64,000 nucleotides of DNA. Source: Syngnathus acus (Eukaryota > Chordata > Actinopteri > Syngnathiformes > Syngnathidae). This document shows positions 53,455 to 64,000 of this stretch, one piece after another. The translations under genes and the position numbers were made by a program. The stretch's first letter is position 1. The number at the start of each line of letters is the position of its first letter. The stretch is from positions 5,813,501 through 5,877,500 of the forward strand of contig NC_051103.1 of NCBI RefSeq assembly GCF_901709675.1, read 5' to 3'. The notes beneath the pieces are model-generated. The model worked only from the letters and a program-made list of their open reading frames with translations. It was not told the origin of the DNA and made no database searches.

Positions 53455-54400
53455 AATTCCAATACTACATATAAATGTACTCTTTTGACAAGGAAACACA
53501 CCAAATTCCTAATGCGGCGTAAATATTAACTTGTCGCGCACTTCCGTATTGGGAGACGTTCAAAGACCTGTGCGACAATATGAAATTACAGTAAAAGAGT
53601 GTAAAGGGGGGTAACCAATTTGAATTCCATGACCCCCTTGTGGGCCTTATGACGTCGCTAACGGAGCCGGCTGCCGGTAGATTGGGCTCAATGTGACCCG
53701 GTTTATCCGCCATACCGTCAGCGTGGTGCCGCACGGTCGCTCACGTCATCGTTGCGGGGACGCGCGTTTATCATTTCATTAGAACGATAAGGCTTCACCT
53801 CCGAGCGGACATAAAGTCAGCAGAGACCAAAAGACACAGACATTTTAGGTAATTTTAATGCATTTTTTAAATATATGCTATGTAAGAGAATGTATGAGAG
53901 TATACAAGATTTATTTTTTTATTTCCCGACGTGTCTTTTGTGTCCTAATGCTAATACCTTAATTATTATTTTGTAACTTTCGATTTATAATTCTATGGTT
54001 TGCATGCTGTTTATGATGAGTCATGTTGTAGTTGCAATATTTTTATTGCTACACTTTTTGATAAAGAGGAATTAGACTGGTTTGCTCTTTAGGCAGCGAT
54101 TTTCCATGCTCGACAGTGTATTTATTTGGGCTATAACTGTCTGCAGTGCCAAATACAAATACTTTGATTTTGGGGACTTTTTCTGGCCCTCCAAGAATTT
54201 ACAGGTGCATCCGCATTTATCAGAATAGTGTCTAAAGCTGCTGAAATATTTCACAATGTTTTATTTTTGTACTGTTAAAAAAGCTCAGACTTTGATAAAA
54301 AGTACTTAAAAGTATCTAAACACCAGAGTGCAAATTTTTGGCACTTTTGGCATGTTGATGGATTTCACAAAAATGGTGTTGTTTAAAGACAAACGTGAAG

Positions 54401-54971
54401 ATGGCTGAGGACATCAAGAAAAAACTAGAGAACTATCGCACCGCTCCATTTGATGCCAGGTTCCCCAACCAGAACCAGACCAGGAACTGCTGGTCCAACT
54501 ATCTAGGTAAGGCTTCAAGGTCACAAATATATTTACAAATATTCTTGTCATGAGTCTTATTAATAGCCACGCTGTATTGTTGTTAAATGTCTATTAATAG
54601 ACTTCCATCGCTGCCAGAAAGCTCTGGATGCAAAAGGTGTAGACAATGCCCCGTGCGAGTGGTACCGGAGGGTCTACGAGTCTCTCTGCCCTATGTCCTG
54701 GGTAAAGAACATTTTTATAATAAAGTAGAGAAAAAGACATCAATTCAAAATTGCTTCAGAAGGCTCAGACACTGTCCAGTGAAAATCAGCCAAGTCCATT
54801 TTTTTCTATCAGATAAAAATGATGCAAAATTGAGGCCAAATCAAGGATTGTGCAATTAAACTTTACAACTGCAAAGCAAAAAAAAAAAAAAGTCATATTT
54901 GATATTGCGTCTCTTAGGTCGAGGAGTGGGACGAGCAGAGAGCAGAGGGGACATTCCCAGGAAAAATCTGA
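54401..54971 (+). CDS. cox6b1: Cytochrome c oxidase subunit 6B1
   Basis: A small intermembrane-space subunit of respiratory complex IV that contacts both monomers and cytochrome c. Three exons (54401-54506, 54601-54701, 54918-54971) give 86 residues, the same length as the human protein. Sequence begins [20 protein letters not shown]. The CHCH fold is visible as CWSNYLDFHRC (CX9C) and [12 protein letters not shown] (CX10C), the pattern characteristic of COX6B. It ends [17 protein letters not shown]. The ubiquitous isoform 6B1 is favoured by sequence; a testis-type 6B2 origin is less likely. A non-coding leader exon probably lies near 53.8 kb. Confidence 0.96.
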
Positions 54972-55110
54972 AGACCACCGTCAAAATTGATCGATGAGAA
55001 TGTGTTGAACAGTAAAGTGGTTGGAGAATGTGTTGCACCATCGGCAACTTTACTGACACAAAATGCGCATTCCTTACAGTCAATATCGAAAAAATGTATA
55101 ACAGAGCCTT

Positions 55111-55116
55111 AATAAA
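55111..55116 (+). terminator. cox6b1: Candidate cox6b1 polyadenylation signal (AATAAA)
   Basis: Canonical hexamer 140 bp downstream of the cox6b1 stop codon, a typical short 3' UTR for this gene. Confidence 0.65.
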
Positions 55117-55830
55117 TATATTACTACATACCTATTTCACTTTAATCATACACTGTCTGCTACCTGGGGGGGACAAAATGACATACAGTGAACATTATAT
55201 ACATTTTATTGGTCTTTGAAATAAGCCTACACTTCATATACAGCGCCAAGATTAGAAAAATAGCTTTATTCCCCCCCAAAAACACTAAATTCCACTCATA
55301 CAATAATCATCACCCCATGCTGAGTTATGACTCACGTCACACATACCGAAATGAAATACATACGAGTGCATTTTATATACAAGGAGTGATACAATTTGTG
55401 GCTCATTTACTCAAACGTGGCTTTGTGAGACTTGCCCACATGACGGTGGCGGATTTGAAATGTATATTGTATGACAAAGTACTGATGTAAAAGTGAAGAT
55501 CGTCGAAATTTGAGGTAAAAGTAGTTACTGCATATTAGAAGTTGCTGATTGAAAATCCAAGCTGAGAAATATAAAGGAAGCTGACCAAATGACTTGCGGT
55601 CACTTTAAGTCGTAGAATTGGATAGCAACTTTAGTAAAGGTCACTTGCATTTCAACTACTTCTGGACATGACGTCAAGCTAGCATTTGGCGAAACAACAC
55701 TACAAAGCTACTTTTACCGTATTTCCTCAAATAGTGGGCCCAATTCAATTTGTTTTTAAAAATGTCCAGGTCGAGAAAAAAAAGAGCAACTGTAGTTTTA
55801 GACACTGTACATTTCTCCTCGAAAAAAATA

Positions 55831-55834
<4 letters not shown>

Positions 55835-55876
<42 letters not shown>
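55835..55876. repeat. (AT)n microsatellite
   Basis: About 21 AT dinucleotides in near-perfect array between cox6b1 and katnip. Confidence 0.97.
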
Positions 55877-55880
<4 letters not shown>

Positions 55881-56486
55881 TTATTTATTTTTTAAAGGGA
55901 CTATATTTTGTAGAATTGACATTATCCAGCATTAGCTTGAGACCTCTGGAAAGTGTTTCAAATGAACATTTCATAACGCCTCATTTGAACTTGCCACATC
56001 CACTGTATGAGGAAAGAGAGTTTTGAAGATCCAAGCATGTGCGTTTCATACTCAATACAAAGAGCCCACGTGTATAAACAACTACTAGCTACCAACAAGT
56101 GTGTGCATAGCATTACGTTTGGTTAGGCAAAAAACTAGGCATACCAGTGGATTAAAATTGGGAATAATGAATTGGACTGGCTATTTATTATACTGACGTA
56201 TTTACACTGCACAGGCAGAGTACAGGCACATTAATTATAAGGCTGGCGAAAAGCAGTCTGACGGGTTTATTTAGCCTGGCACTGAGGGAGCTGCTGACCA
56301 GTTTGTAAAGAAGTAATCCAACCAGAAAGTGGAATGCACTAAACGTGTGTACGTGTGTGTGCGCAGCAAACCCGTTGTGATCAGTGCAAAACGTGTCCTC
56401 TTCAATGCGGCTCATGCAGGTCACATGGAGTGGAAAAAAAGGAGACAGCCGCTTTCACCCACTCCAAGCCTTAAGTGGGTCATAAA

Positions 56487-59400
56487 TCAGTACCTCCTCT
56501 GTCCGTGTTTCCCAATGTCAGTCATGCAGGTTTTAGGCCGAAGAGCTGAAATGAGGCGCACACATTATTAGTGAGCCGAGTTAACCTTAATGGGGGTTTT
56601 TTTGGGATCAGACAAACACTAACAACGGTATTACTCTGGCGCCATCTAGTGGAGTCTTGATGCCAGGGAGCCAATTTGAAATTAGGCTTTTCATGAATTA
56701 AAAAACTGGGGATGCGTTCAAAATAATCACAACCCACCAACACACATCTTCCACCATTTAAAATGTCTCTGTTGAACCCCAAATAAAGTTTTGCAGCTCA
56801 GCAACATTTGCATAGGGGTGTGTCAACTTTTCCTATCCACTGTACGTGGGTGAAAACCGCTCACCTGGGTCTGCTGCCTGCTTTTTCTTGTTGTGATGGA
56901 CAATCTGATTCTCATTAGTCATCTTCACATCCTGGTCCTCCACGTAATTACTGCGACAAAATTAGATGAAGGGAATCCCATTGTGAATTTGTTGTTGAAA
57001 GCTCAGCAAAATACTGACGCCAAGTAGGAGGCATGGGGGAGAGCAGGTGAGGGAACACGGATTTGGAGCGCGGTAGGAGTGGGAGATCACCAAGTGAGGG
57101 GACATTCAAAGGCACCGGGGTAATCTTCAGTGTGATGGGGTAACCACAAGGGGGCGCTCTATAGCATTACTCACTGTTTGTGGTGCCTGCTGCCATGGGG
57201 GCTGAAGTGGAGAATTACACATTTATTCAATCAAACCGCATAGGCTAACTACCAAAGGTCTGCTAGCCTAATTCTTTACATGCGTCAATAAGTAACTATT
57301 TTTTAAGTTCAATCTGCAGGAATTCTGTGAGTAGAAAATGTGCGTAAAAGGGTAACATGCGTGTTGACATGCAGCGTATACAAAATGAATTGCGCTGTCC
57401 GTTAAATCGGTAAAGAGGCCAAAATATTAGGTACACCTGCAAAATACAGCCACAAAAGTAGCGGCACCACAGACCTGATGACGGTGTTCCTTTCGCGGTG
57501 CGCGACGTACGCGTTGTCGGTGAAGAGGATGGTGTGGTAAGGCACCACCACGTCGCACGTGGGCACGATGCCGCGGCTGATGTGGCTCACGCTGTCCAAG
57601 ACGCCGTTGTACACCAGGAGGTCGTCCACCAGCAGCTACACACAAACATGAAGCTCGGCGTTGTCCCGTCTGTATGATTAATAACAACAAACTTAGGAGG
57701 CTCACCCCAAATTCCTTAACTCCTCTCTGAGGGGTCTTGGAGTAGTTCCACAGTTTGATCATGGATACGGTCACCGGCTGATCAAAAATGACGTACACGC
57801 GGTTCACCTGCACGCGAACAAGAGGGACATTAGCAAAACAGTTTTTCGCGTTCTTCTAATGACACCCTCACCAGTCCAGGGAGCACTGGAGCCAGCCACA
57901 TGTGTCTCCCATCCTGCGTGCTGTTGATGCCATCTATTAATTTATCCGGAGTCCTCACGTCACCGCTCACGTTGTCGAGTACGTTAACACTGTCTGGGAA
58001 AGCGGCAATGTCTGGCGGATGTTGAGGATCAGATCATAAATTTAGCAGGGGCGAGGCCGGAATTCAATTTTGAAATTAAATTAGCAGTGGAGGGGGAAAC
58101 AATATCTCCAATTTGAAATGAAAGGATACTATTGTCACTGAGGCTGATCTTCTCATGATTCTGGTTGTAGAACTCCAGGCCGTTCAGGCCGATGTAGTAA
58201 GGGTCTCCCCAGGTGGTTAGCAGCTGCAGCTGAAAAATGACTGGCAGGTAAACAAAAACAAAATCAAGGAGTACAACATAGCACAGATTGAAGTTTTGCA
58301 GTCATGTGTGCCTTTACGACACCGCACGTTAAATAGGATACATCCGCATGGCATGATGGGAGCTTCGTAGTCCATGCTGGCTTGTTCTGCTTTCTTCGCG
58401 CCTCGCCTGAAGTGGATCAAGGTCAATTGTGTCAACTTCTCTTATCATAAGACAAAGACACGCGGACGCTTTCGTACTTGCTGGGGTGCTCTTCGGAAAT
58501 CTTGCTGTCGGCGGGTGCCTGGAGGTAGTCCACAAAGAGGATCTCCTGGGCAAAGTCAAAGTGACAATTGCCTGGGCCTTTCCTAATAAGGAAGCCCTCA
58601 ACTGGGGAGATGGCCAGGTCGTCCATGATCACGTGGACCAACTTCACCTAGGTAAAAAAAATAAATAAATAATTCATGACCTTCTGGTCTTAGATGTTAT
58701 GATGTCTCACCCCTCTGTACGAGTCCTCAGCCGATTTGTTGTAGTTCCAGATGCGGAGTCCAGCGATGGTCTGCGCCTGAGGGAAGGTGATGGTCACGGT
58801 GTGAGGCTCTCCATACGAAAAAGGGATCAGCCACATGTGTTGGTCATCGGTGGTGATGTTCTGGCCGTCTATAAGCCTAGGAAGAAAAAAAACAAAGGCA
58901 ATTCATGCATTGGAGTTGTGACGAGGTCCTCTGACATTTTTTAAAGGGTCTTCAGTTTTTACACAAATACAGACATACTTATCGAGGGTGCGCGAGTCAT
59001 GCCCGTATTCGGTCAGGTCATTGAGGTCCCTGGGTGAGGCGGTCATGATGCCGAGGTCCAAAGGTAAGCCCTCCCCGTCTTTCCCGACCACCTCCAAGCC
59101 CGTCAGGCCCATGTAGTGCGAGTCCCCCCACGTGGATACCAGCTCCAGACAAAGGCCTGGTGGGGGTTAAAAGCGAGACGTCGTTTGGATTCGGGGAGGG
59201 CAAATGGAGAATTTGAGATGATGGAGTGAAAATGTTCAGAAGGTGCACTCACACTTTCCAGTGTACATCCCAGGAATTTGCTCCATGTTTTCCAATTCGT
59301 TCACGGTGGCGTTGAGCTGAAGTTTGATCTGGGAGAAAAGGTCATGTAAAACTCGAAAACAAGACACTCCTGATTGGAACTTTCTGGCAACTGAGTATTA

Positions 59401-62400
59401 TGATAAACGTACGGCAAGGTCCTCCTCTCGGAAGCCGGCCTGGGTGAAAGGTCTTTCCTCTCCCTCTCCGTCGGCAGTGCGCGGCCTGTGCAGCTCCTCC
59501 TCGCGCACCGGATTCTCCGATCCTTCGCTTTCGCCGAGGAAGGTTTCGTCAAAACGGGACATGGCCTCCAGGATGTCGTCGTCGGTAGTGAACAGAATGG
59601 TGTCCCCGAATTGATCCAATCCTGAGTTCAAATTAGGTAAAAAATCAGTCCACCGAGAAATATACAGCAAGAAATTGTGACTCAATTTATAGGCAATTAA
59701 ATTTGACCAATGTTTTGACTTGAAACTAAAAGACAAAATTCGATACCTCCCGAAAGAGTCCCGGAAGCTTTGGCAATCTCGCCCCTGAAGATGCACCTCC
59801 CGTCGAGCATCATCTCCACCTCCTTGACACCTCGGAAAGAGTGAATGCGCGACTTGTTGTAATTCCACACACGGATCATGGCCACCTGGTAGGTGTGTCC
59901 GAAGTCCAGGAAGATGGTGTGGCTCCGGCCGGGCGTGAACGGGGCGAGCCACAGGTGCATGTCGTCCTGTGTGCGATGGACGCCGTCCGTCAGGTTGGAG
60001 ACCACGCGGGGGTCCTTGCCGTACGCGGGGAGTATGTTGATATCGGGGGGGTCGGCGCTGATGTGAGCGGGTCGGACGGGCTCGCCGCTGGAGCTGAACA
60101 CTTCCAAGCCGTTCAGGCCGACGTAGTGGCGGTCCCCCCAGGTGGACAGAATGTTGATGAGCAACCTTTGGCCCTTGGGCAGCACCGGGATCTCAAATTC
60201 TTCCTCCTGCTCCAAGAAGGAATCCGCATCGTGGCTGTCGCACGGGAACCGCCGTGCGGTCGAGGAGGAAGGCGGGCTGGCGGGAGCGGCCGAGGGGTTG
60301 ACGGGGGAGCCTCGGCTGCGCTGCAGCTGGAAGTCGTCAAATATGTCCCCTTCGAAGCCCATGTTGGAGATGCGGCCGCGTTGGCACTGGTTGAACTTGG
60401 TGAGGGAGTCCCACGACTCCATGAGGGTGTCATCCCGGTGGCTGTGCCCGAGGGGCCTTGGCGTGCGCTGCCTCCTGCCGGCGTTGGCCGATAGTGTCGG
60501 CTCTGCAGAGTACACATACGTTCGGACATTTTTCCACATCTGTCCCAAAAAAACAAAAAAAAAATGTCCCAATGGGCGTCCTCACCTGCATTTGATTTCA
60601 TGTGTTGCTCCTCTGTCTGCCGATTTCTTAAAGAACTCCTTCGGCCGCTGAAGGGCCGCTCGTGCTTTTGCTCGCCGAGCTCGTCGAGCAGGTCGCAGTT
60701 GAGGTCCAGAGATTCGGCTTTCCACGGCGCCCCGTTGGCCGCTCTCTCGCCTCCCCTGCACACCCGACCGGGGTTACACGGCAGCTCCGGAAGCAACGAC
60801 GCCGCTGTCGATGAGGCGGAGGCCGAGGATGGCGATTTGGGCTCGGCGAGCTGCTGCTGAGGCACCAGCCAGCGCGGCCGCTCCCTGCCGGCCTCGCACC
60901 CCTCCGGAGCGGCTCTCTTCAGGGGCTGCAGCCACTGGGGGGTCATCCGCAAAGACGACGGCTGCATGGTGACCGTCTGTGCCGGCTCGTCAAAGGAGTT
61001 CCTTTGCGCGGAGGAGCGCCGGGCGGAGATGGGCGGAAGGGGGGCGTGCGAGCTCTCCTGAGTGTTCATCATATCCTGACTTGACGCTTCTGACGGCGGC
61101 AGAGCAGAAGTGAGGTGCTGGCGCGCGCCGCTGTCATCATGTCGTTGGGGGCTGGCGCCCCGGAGATTGTATCCCGACGATGAAGGGCTGGAAAACAAGG
61201 ACTCTGACGCTTGGAAGTCCTGGAGCTCGATGGTGTTACTGTAGTCGAAGACCTGGTTCCCGCAGCCCCTCTCCAGCTCGCCCTCGAACACCAGCGTGCT
61301 GTTGAGGTACAGCTTTATATGACGTGCACCGATGTCAACTTCCTGGAAAGAAACATAGAAAAGTGAGGGGGGGGGGGGGCGCATCATTTTAGGCGATGAC
61401 AGTAACTTCTATTTATAGTGCTTTCATACACTGCAAAACTGAAATATAACCAAGACTTCGGATTTTCTCAACACACAGCACTAAATGAGTGCCACAAGCT
61501 AGCACTAAGTAGCGTCATGGATAACGCCATGGCTGACACCCAGCTTAAATCCGACTGATCCTCCTGGCAGAGAACCCACAGGCATCCAAGAACATTCCCA
61601 CCGATATCTCCTTACCAGACGTGGTCACTCGGGATCTGTTCATCTTTAAGAGGAAAGAAAAAAAAAAAAAGCAAAAGCAATACCCAATACCCATACGTAC
61701 CCCGGAATGAACAACAATGAGGATGAGAGGACACACGACCACGTTGCCTCTTACACTAATCTTCAGGGCTAATCTCTCTGTGCTCCACATTTGGGAGCGA
61801 CTGAGTGGCAGTTCAGACAGCCACTGCTTGAAAAGAACTGCAGTCTGACGTAACGGGACCGAGCAGATAGATCATCCACCTACGCCAATCCGAAGCCCGG
61901 CAGCGCAACGACAGGAAAGCCGCAAGGTACTCACGTTAAGGCTTCTGTTGTAGTTCCAGATTTTGATGCGCGATATGCCAAAGTCTGAAGAGCGCTCCGT
62001 GTTGCGGATGATGAAGTAGAGCTGGATGGGAGGGTGGAAGGGGCACGTCCACATGTGGCGCTCCTTGGTCGTCTGGAAGCCCGCCAGAACACACCCAAAT
62101 CAGTCAACGCCGTATGGTTTTCAATTTGTGGATTTATAATTTTAAAACCTACCTATAGAACGTCATAATCAATCTCTATGCTCAAACTGTTCGCACATGA
62201 GGCTGGTAGACCGACCTTCGCCTTGCCATTGACGAGCGACGCCAGATTCCCGGGATAGTCGGCGTTCCTGATGTCGAGGTCGTGCGGCGACACGTACAGC
62301 CTCTTGTTGCCGGGCCCGAAAAACTGCAGCTCGGTCAGGCCCACCTGCAACTCGTGGCCCCAGTTGGACAGGAGCTCCATCGTGACGTACACGGCAGGGA

Positions 62401-63934
62401 GGACGTCGGACGAGCGTCTCGGCTGCTGTGACAACACGTGCAAAGGTGGTGTCAAGGACTCCTGACTCAGCGTGATTCAAAAAGGAGGTTTGGGAACTCA
62501 CCGGCGGTTTGCTGCAGTCTGTTTTGACACCCTGAGGTATGCTGAAGGTGGGTGCACTTTCCAGCTCCTCCAAGGCCTTGAGCAGTCTGTGCTGCTCCCT
62601 GAAACACAACATGGCAATCTGCTGCTTCCTTCTCTCTCAAATCATCGTCATGGTGCTCAGGAGGGAAAATAAAACACTTTTTGATTCACGTGGTTTCTAT
62701 AAATAGCACACTTTTACGCTTTCAACCTTTTTTTTCCTCGGTTTTTCAAGTGGCATGGCATTTAGGAGCTTTACTAGTTAGCATCTCAACTTGCTCTTGG
62801 GACTCTGTGGGGTTTCTTGCAAAAATGTACCCCCCCGCCCCACCAACCTGGAGCCCATGAGTGTGATTCTCTGCATGGCCACATTGACACTGCTCTCTTC
62901 TTTGTTGCTGCTGTTACGATGCACTAAGCCGTTCATCATTTGCTGCCCTCTGCCCTGGATCAAGTGAAGCGGAATGAGACACACACACACACACGCAAAG
63001 CTTTTGGGTTAGTTGCCAGCCAAATCTGTCACTGGATTAAAATCATCAACATGCGTAAAGTGACTAGTATACAGTGAGAATGAGTACAAGGTCGTGAACG
63101 GGGGTGGGGGTGCGTATGGGGCAATGCTGACCATGTTGCGAGAGAAAAGATCGGGACTCGTGTTTTCTCTCTGGATGGCCTCGCACACCCCACTGGCGAC
63201 CTCGTCCGGGTCTTGCTCGTCGGTGAAAGCCCTCCTGGCTGTTGAGAGGGGCCTCTCAGCTTGACTTCCTGCCCCTTAAAACACACATGTACATTTGGGT
63301 TTAACAGTGAAACCTTGAGATATAAATTGAATTTGGTGTGTCAACTTGACTTACTCGGACTCCCCCAGCTGTCTTTCGAAGGCGGCATGTCTAACGTTTT
63401 GCTCTTGACCAGCATCGGCTTGATGGGTATGAAGGCGTCACTGTTTTCCTTCCGCTTTGCAGACAATGAACGCTCAAGTTTACGACCTGGGGGGAAAAAA
63501 AAAAAAAAAAACAGGGAGAGAAAAGAATTTCAAGCTTGGTTGAAAGTCTCCAAAATGTATGTAATTAGTGGTGGTGGCCCATGTAACTTCAGTTAATAGA
63601 TTTCAAATGTAATATTCCTAATTCGTCCTGCATGACATCACCATTTTTTGTTGCTCTGATTGGCTGCTGGGAGCAAAACTGCGTGAGGCCCACCTGTAGG
63701 TGCCGGTCCAAAGTCGAGGACAATGAGGTTTGCCGGGTCAAAGTGGCGATGTGTGCTGCCGGGCCGAGGATTGGAGGAAGACTTGGAGGACGACACGGCA
63801 AGTCCCAGTTCATCGAGACTCTCGGTGCTTTCGTCGCGCTCGATTTGCTCCTCCACCCACTCCTCGTCGGACTCCTCGCCCGCTGAGCCGCGGCTGCTCC
63901 GCCGCATGCTGTTCTCCAGGCTGCGCCTCAAAAC
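56487..63934 (-). CDS. katnip: Katanin-interacting protein (KIAA0556), 3' part, continues beyond the right edge
   Basis: KATNIP is a ciliary-base protein that binds katanin and microtubules; human loss causes Joubert syndrome 26. Twenty-two exons in the window (63694-63934, 63355-63486, 63132-63274, 62848-62954, 62502-62598, 62216-62425, 61935-62072, 60586-61342, 59747-60502, 59413-59621, 59253-59328, 58979-59156, 58711-58876, 58478-58647, 58342-58406, 58130-58240, 57872-58011, 57706-57807, 57475-57635, optional 57175-57201, 56865-56950, 56487-56545) stay in frame for about 1,376 residues (human full length 1,618). Four DUF4457-type modules recur, with keys such as [33 protein letters not shown] and [12 protein letters not shown]. 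The C-terminal ALRPKTC in the last exon matches human KATNIP. The first exon in the window opens at an acceptor, so N-terminal exons lie outside. Confidence 0.93.
57144..57160 (+). promoter_or_regulatory. CTCF-core-like motif
   Basis: CCACAAGGGGGCGCTCT is close to the CTCF core consensus. It lies in katnip, 15 bp from the optional 27-nt exon. Confidence 0.45.
57175..57201 (-). other. katnip: katnip candidate 27-nt microexon
   Basis: On the minus strand CACTTCAG is followed by 27 open bases and then GTGAGT, a strong donor. Phase 2 on both sides means inclusion adds nine residues (SPHGSRHHK-type, basic/His-rich) and skipping keeps the frame ([12 protein letters not shown]). The human protein reads ISNQAEDQD across this junction, consistent with skipping being ancestral. 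Confidence 0.5.
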
Positions 63935-64000
63935 CTAAATACAAGGGATTTTGGTTTTCATCAAGTATTCAAGTACAGATGGTCTACTTCAGCATATCTG
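63935..64000. other. katnip intron at the window edge
   Basis: Sequence upstream of the acceptor TATTTAG that opens the 63694-63934 exon; no further coding sequence is visible before the edge. Confidence 0.7.

Larger units (their letters stand above)
52454..54400. other. fam234a 3' UTR and cox6b1 promoter/leader region
   Basis: A canonical AATAAA at 53250-53255 is a likely fam234a polyadenylation signal, giving a 3' UTR of about 0.8 kb. A 25-bp sequence is duplicated at 53401-53454. The GC-richer patch at about 53640-53850 (TCACGTCATCGTTGCGGGG, then CACAGACATTTTAG before GTAATT) looks like the cox6b1 promoter and a non-coding first exon ending near 53849. Confidence 0.5.
54972..56486. other. 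Convergent 3' flanks of cox6b1 and katnip
   Basis: No coding exon was found. AATAAA at 55111-55116 (plus) is the probable cox6b1 polyadenylation signal. TTTATT at 56184-56189 (AATAAA on minus) is a plausible one for katnip. A long AT repeat lies at 55835-55876. Confidence 0.55.

Overview
This window is vertebrate nuclear DNA, almost certainly from a ray-finned (teleost) fish. Every gene is split by GT-AG introns. The introns are mostly 70-300 bp, and the encoded proteins match vertebrate synaptic and housekeeping families. There are no operons, phage genes, CRISPR arrays, tRNA or rRNA genes, and I see no intact transposon. Exon models were built by hand by matching splice sites to reading frames. 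Each complete gene model closes in frame from ATG to stop, which is the main internal check.

Layout, left to right. (1) 1-3818: no gene recognised, downstream of shank1. (2) 3819-17886, minus: shank1, a postsynaptic scaffold of about 2,281 residues with SPN, ankyrin, SH3, PDZ, a very large proline-rich exon and a SAM domain. (3) 17887-24701: about 6.8 kb with no coding sequence I can support, holding the shank1 5' side. (4) 24702-29192, minus: slc17a7 (vesicular glutamate transporter 1). (5) 29970-30769, minus: a three-exon gene for a small single-pass membrane protein of 174 residues that I cannot name firmly. (6) 31682-34511, minus: an SLC6 transporter of the SLC6A15/16/17 group, probably slc6a16. 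(7) 38708-43912, plus: eps8l1. (8) 45015-48722, minus: luc7l, convergent with eps8l1. (9) 49806-52453, plus: fam234a, divergent from luc7l. (10) 54401-54971, plus: cox6b1. (11) 56487-63934, minus: the 3' part of katnip (KIAA0556), which runs off the right edge.

From general knowledge, SHANK1, SLC17A7, SLC6A16, EPS8L1 and COX6B1 lie on human 19q, whereas the LUC7L-FAM234A pair and KATNIP lie on human 16p. The window therefore joins two human synteny groups. Two neighbours, shank1 and slc17a7, work at glutamatergic synapses (postsynaptic scaffold and presynaptic vesicle loading).

The best leads are the unnamed membrane-protein gene, three small in-frame exons that could be alternatively spliced (42 nt and 9 nt in shank1, 27 nt in katnip), two probable GC-AG introns, four tandem copies of one module in katnip, a triple CCAAT array in the luc7l/fam234a promoter region, and a nested 138-bp inverted repeat inside shank1 intron 1.
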